DNA of 57,049 nt from an uncultured Faecalibacterium sp. (GTDB lineage: Bacteria > Bacillota > Clostridia > Oscillospirales > Ruminococcaceae): contig CAJFNF010000009.1 of NCBI GenBank assembly GCA_904394215.1, positions 1 through 57,049 of the forward strand, written 5' to 3'. Below the pieces are notes generated by a model. The model was not told where the DNA came from. It saw only the letters and a list, made by a program, of their open reading frames with translations, and did not search any database. Positions 56,963-57,049 of this stretch are shown in pieces. Made by a program: the position numbers and the translations under genes. Each line of letters opens with the position of its first letter. The first letter of the stretch is position 1.

Positions 56963-57049
56963 TCATTCTACCTTGCCGATAAAGCGATAGTAAATTTCGA
57001 TTTCCTGGTCTTTGGTACCGTCTGGGTTCTTGACAGCTTCGTGGACCAG
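56963..57049 (-). CDS. Partial: 3' end of a probable serine site-specific recombinase
   Basis: Twenty-eight codons and a TGA are visible on the minus strand, running off the window edge: VHEAVKNPDGTKDQEIEIY followed by YRFIGKVE. An EIEIYYRFIG-type ending resembles the C-terminus (DUF4368 region) of large serine recombinases found at the ends of integrative elements. The fragment is short, so the family call is moderate. Codons such as AAA, GAA and TAT are less GC-rich than in neighbouring genes, which fits acquired DNA. Confidence 0.55.
   Translation of the reverse strand: MVHEAVKNPDGTKDQEIEIYYRFIGKVE

Overview
The window is about 57 kb of GC-rich chromosome (62-65% GC by eye) from an anaerobic Firmicute. 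Type I and type III glutamine synthetases with an ANTAR regulator, PTS and LplBC-like sugar uptake, an extracellular flavin reductase, consensus sigma-A promoters with extended -10 boxes, and strong AGGAGG ribosome binding sites together suggest a gut Oscillospiraceae/Ruminococcaceae lineage of the Gemmiger, Subdoligranulum or Faecalibacterium type. That placement is inferred from gene content and protein style; no search was run.

Layout. 0.1-6.2 kb, minus strand: pyrG and a nitrogen block (glnN, glnA, ANTAR protein). 6.4-10.2 kb: rhomboid protease, CarD-type regulator, and a MscS/CYTH/flavin-split-barrel operon. 10.3-11.1 kb: a gene-free repeat island. 11.2-18.0 kb: FMN riboswitch with ribU, a TetR-type regulator, hisS, an MFS transporter, and a lipoprotein fumarate-reductase-like flavoprotein with a NusG-II partner. 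18.3-24.9 kb: a three-gene MacAB-like ABC exporter, an SLH protein and a ComF protein. 25.0 kb: tRNA-Pro(GGG). 25.2-32.5 kb: a cellobiose-type PTS operon with a GH1 glycosidase, an EamA transporter and a small membrane protein, divergent from its PRD regulator. 32.8-41.6 kb: a fructoside locus (GH32, solute-binding lipoprotein, two permeases, LacI regulator, YesL, a small membrane protein, fructokinase). 41.7-44.2 kb: a CLC channel and a SpoIID-like protein. 44.2-44.55 kb: an inserted hairpin cassette. 44.7-51.1 kb: two glycosyltransferases and rmlA, rmlD, rmlB for dTDP-rhamnose. 51.1-52.1 kb: a second repeat island. 52.1-56.3 kb: pfkA, tRNA-Gln and tRNA-Pro, and an amino-acid ABC transporter whose binding-protein gene carries an internal deletion. 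56.3-57.05 kb: a membrane regulator lacking the front of its HTH domain, next to the 3' end of a probable serine recombinase gene.

How it fits together. Two sugar systems feed glycolysis. The PTS route would deliver phosphorylated beta-glucosides to GH1. The ABC route would deliver fructosides to GH32 and fructokinase, and pfkA follows. glnN has a promoter-terminator leader, a second terminator separates glnN from glnA, and an ANTAR gene follows glnA; this fits nitrogen control by antitermination.

The least expected content is a family of modular hairpin repeats. Two intergenic islands (10.35-11.15 and 51.15-52.01 kb) contain inverted pairs of the same roughly 0.3-0.45 kb unit, built from a CCTACTTTTT hairpin, a GGGCC/GGCCC hairpin, terminators and a 55-62 bp block seen five times. 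A separate 69 bp hairpin repeat occurs twice. Other points of note are a GH1 enzyme with Gln at the acid/base position, an apparent ACG start codon in the rhomboid gene, an operator-like array in the fructoside locus, and the probable element junction at the right edge.
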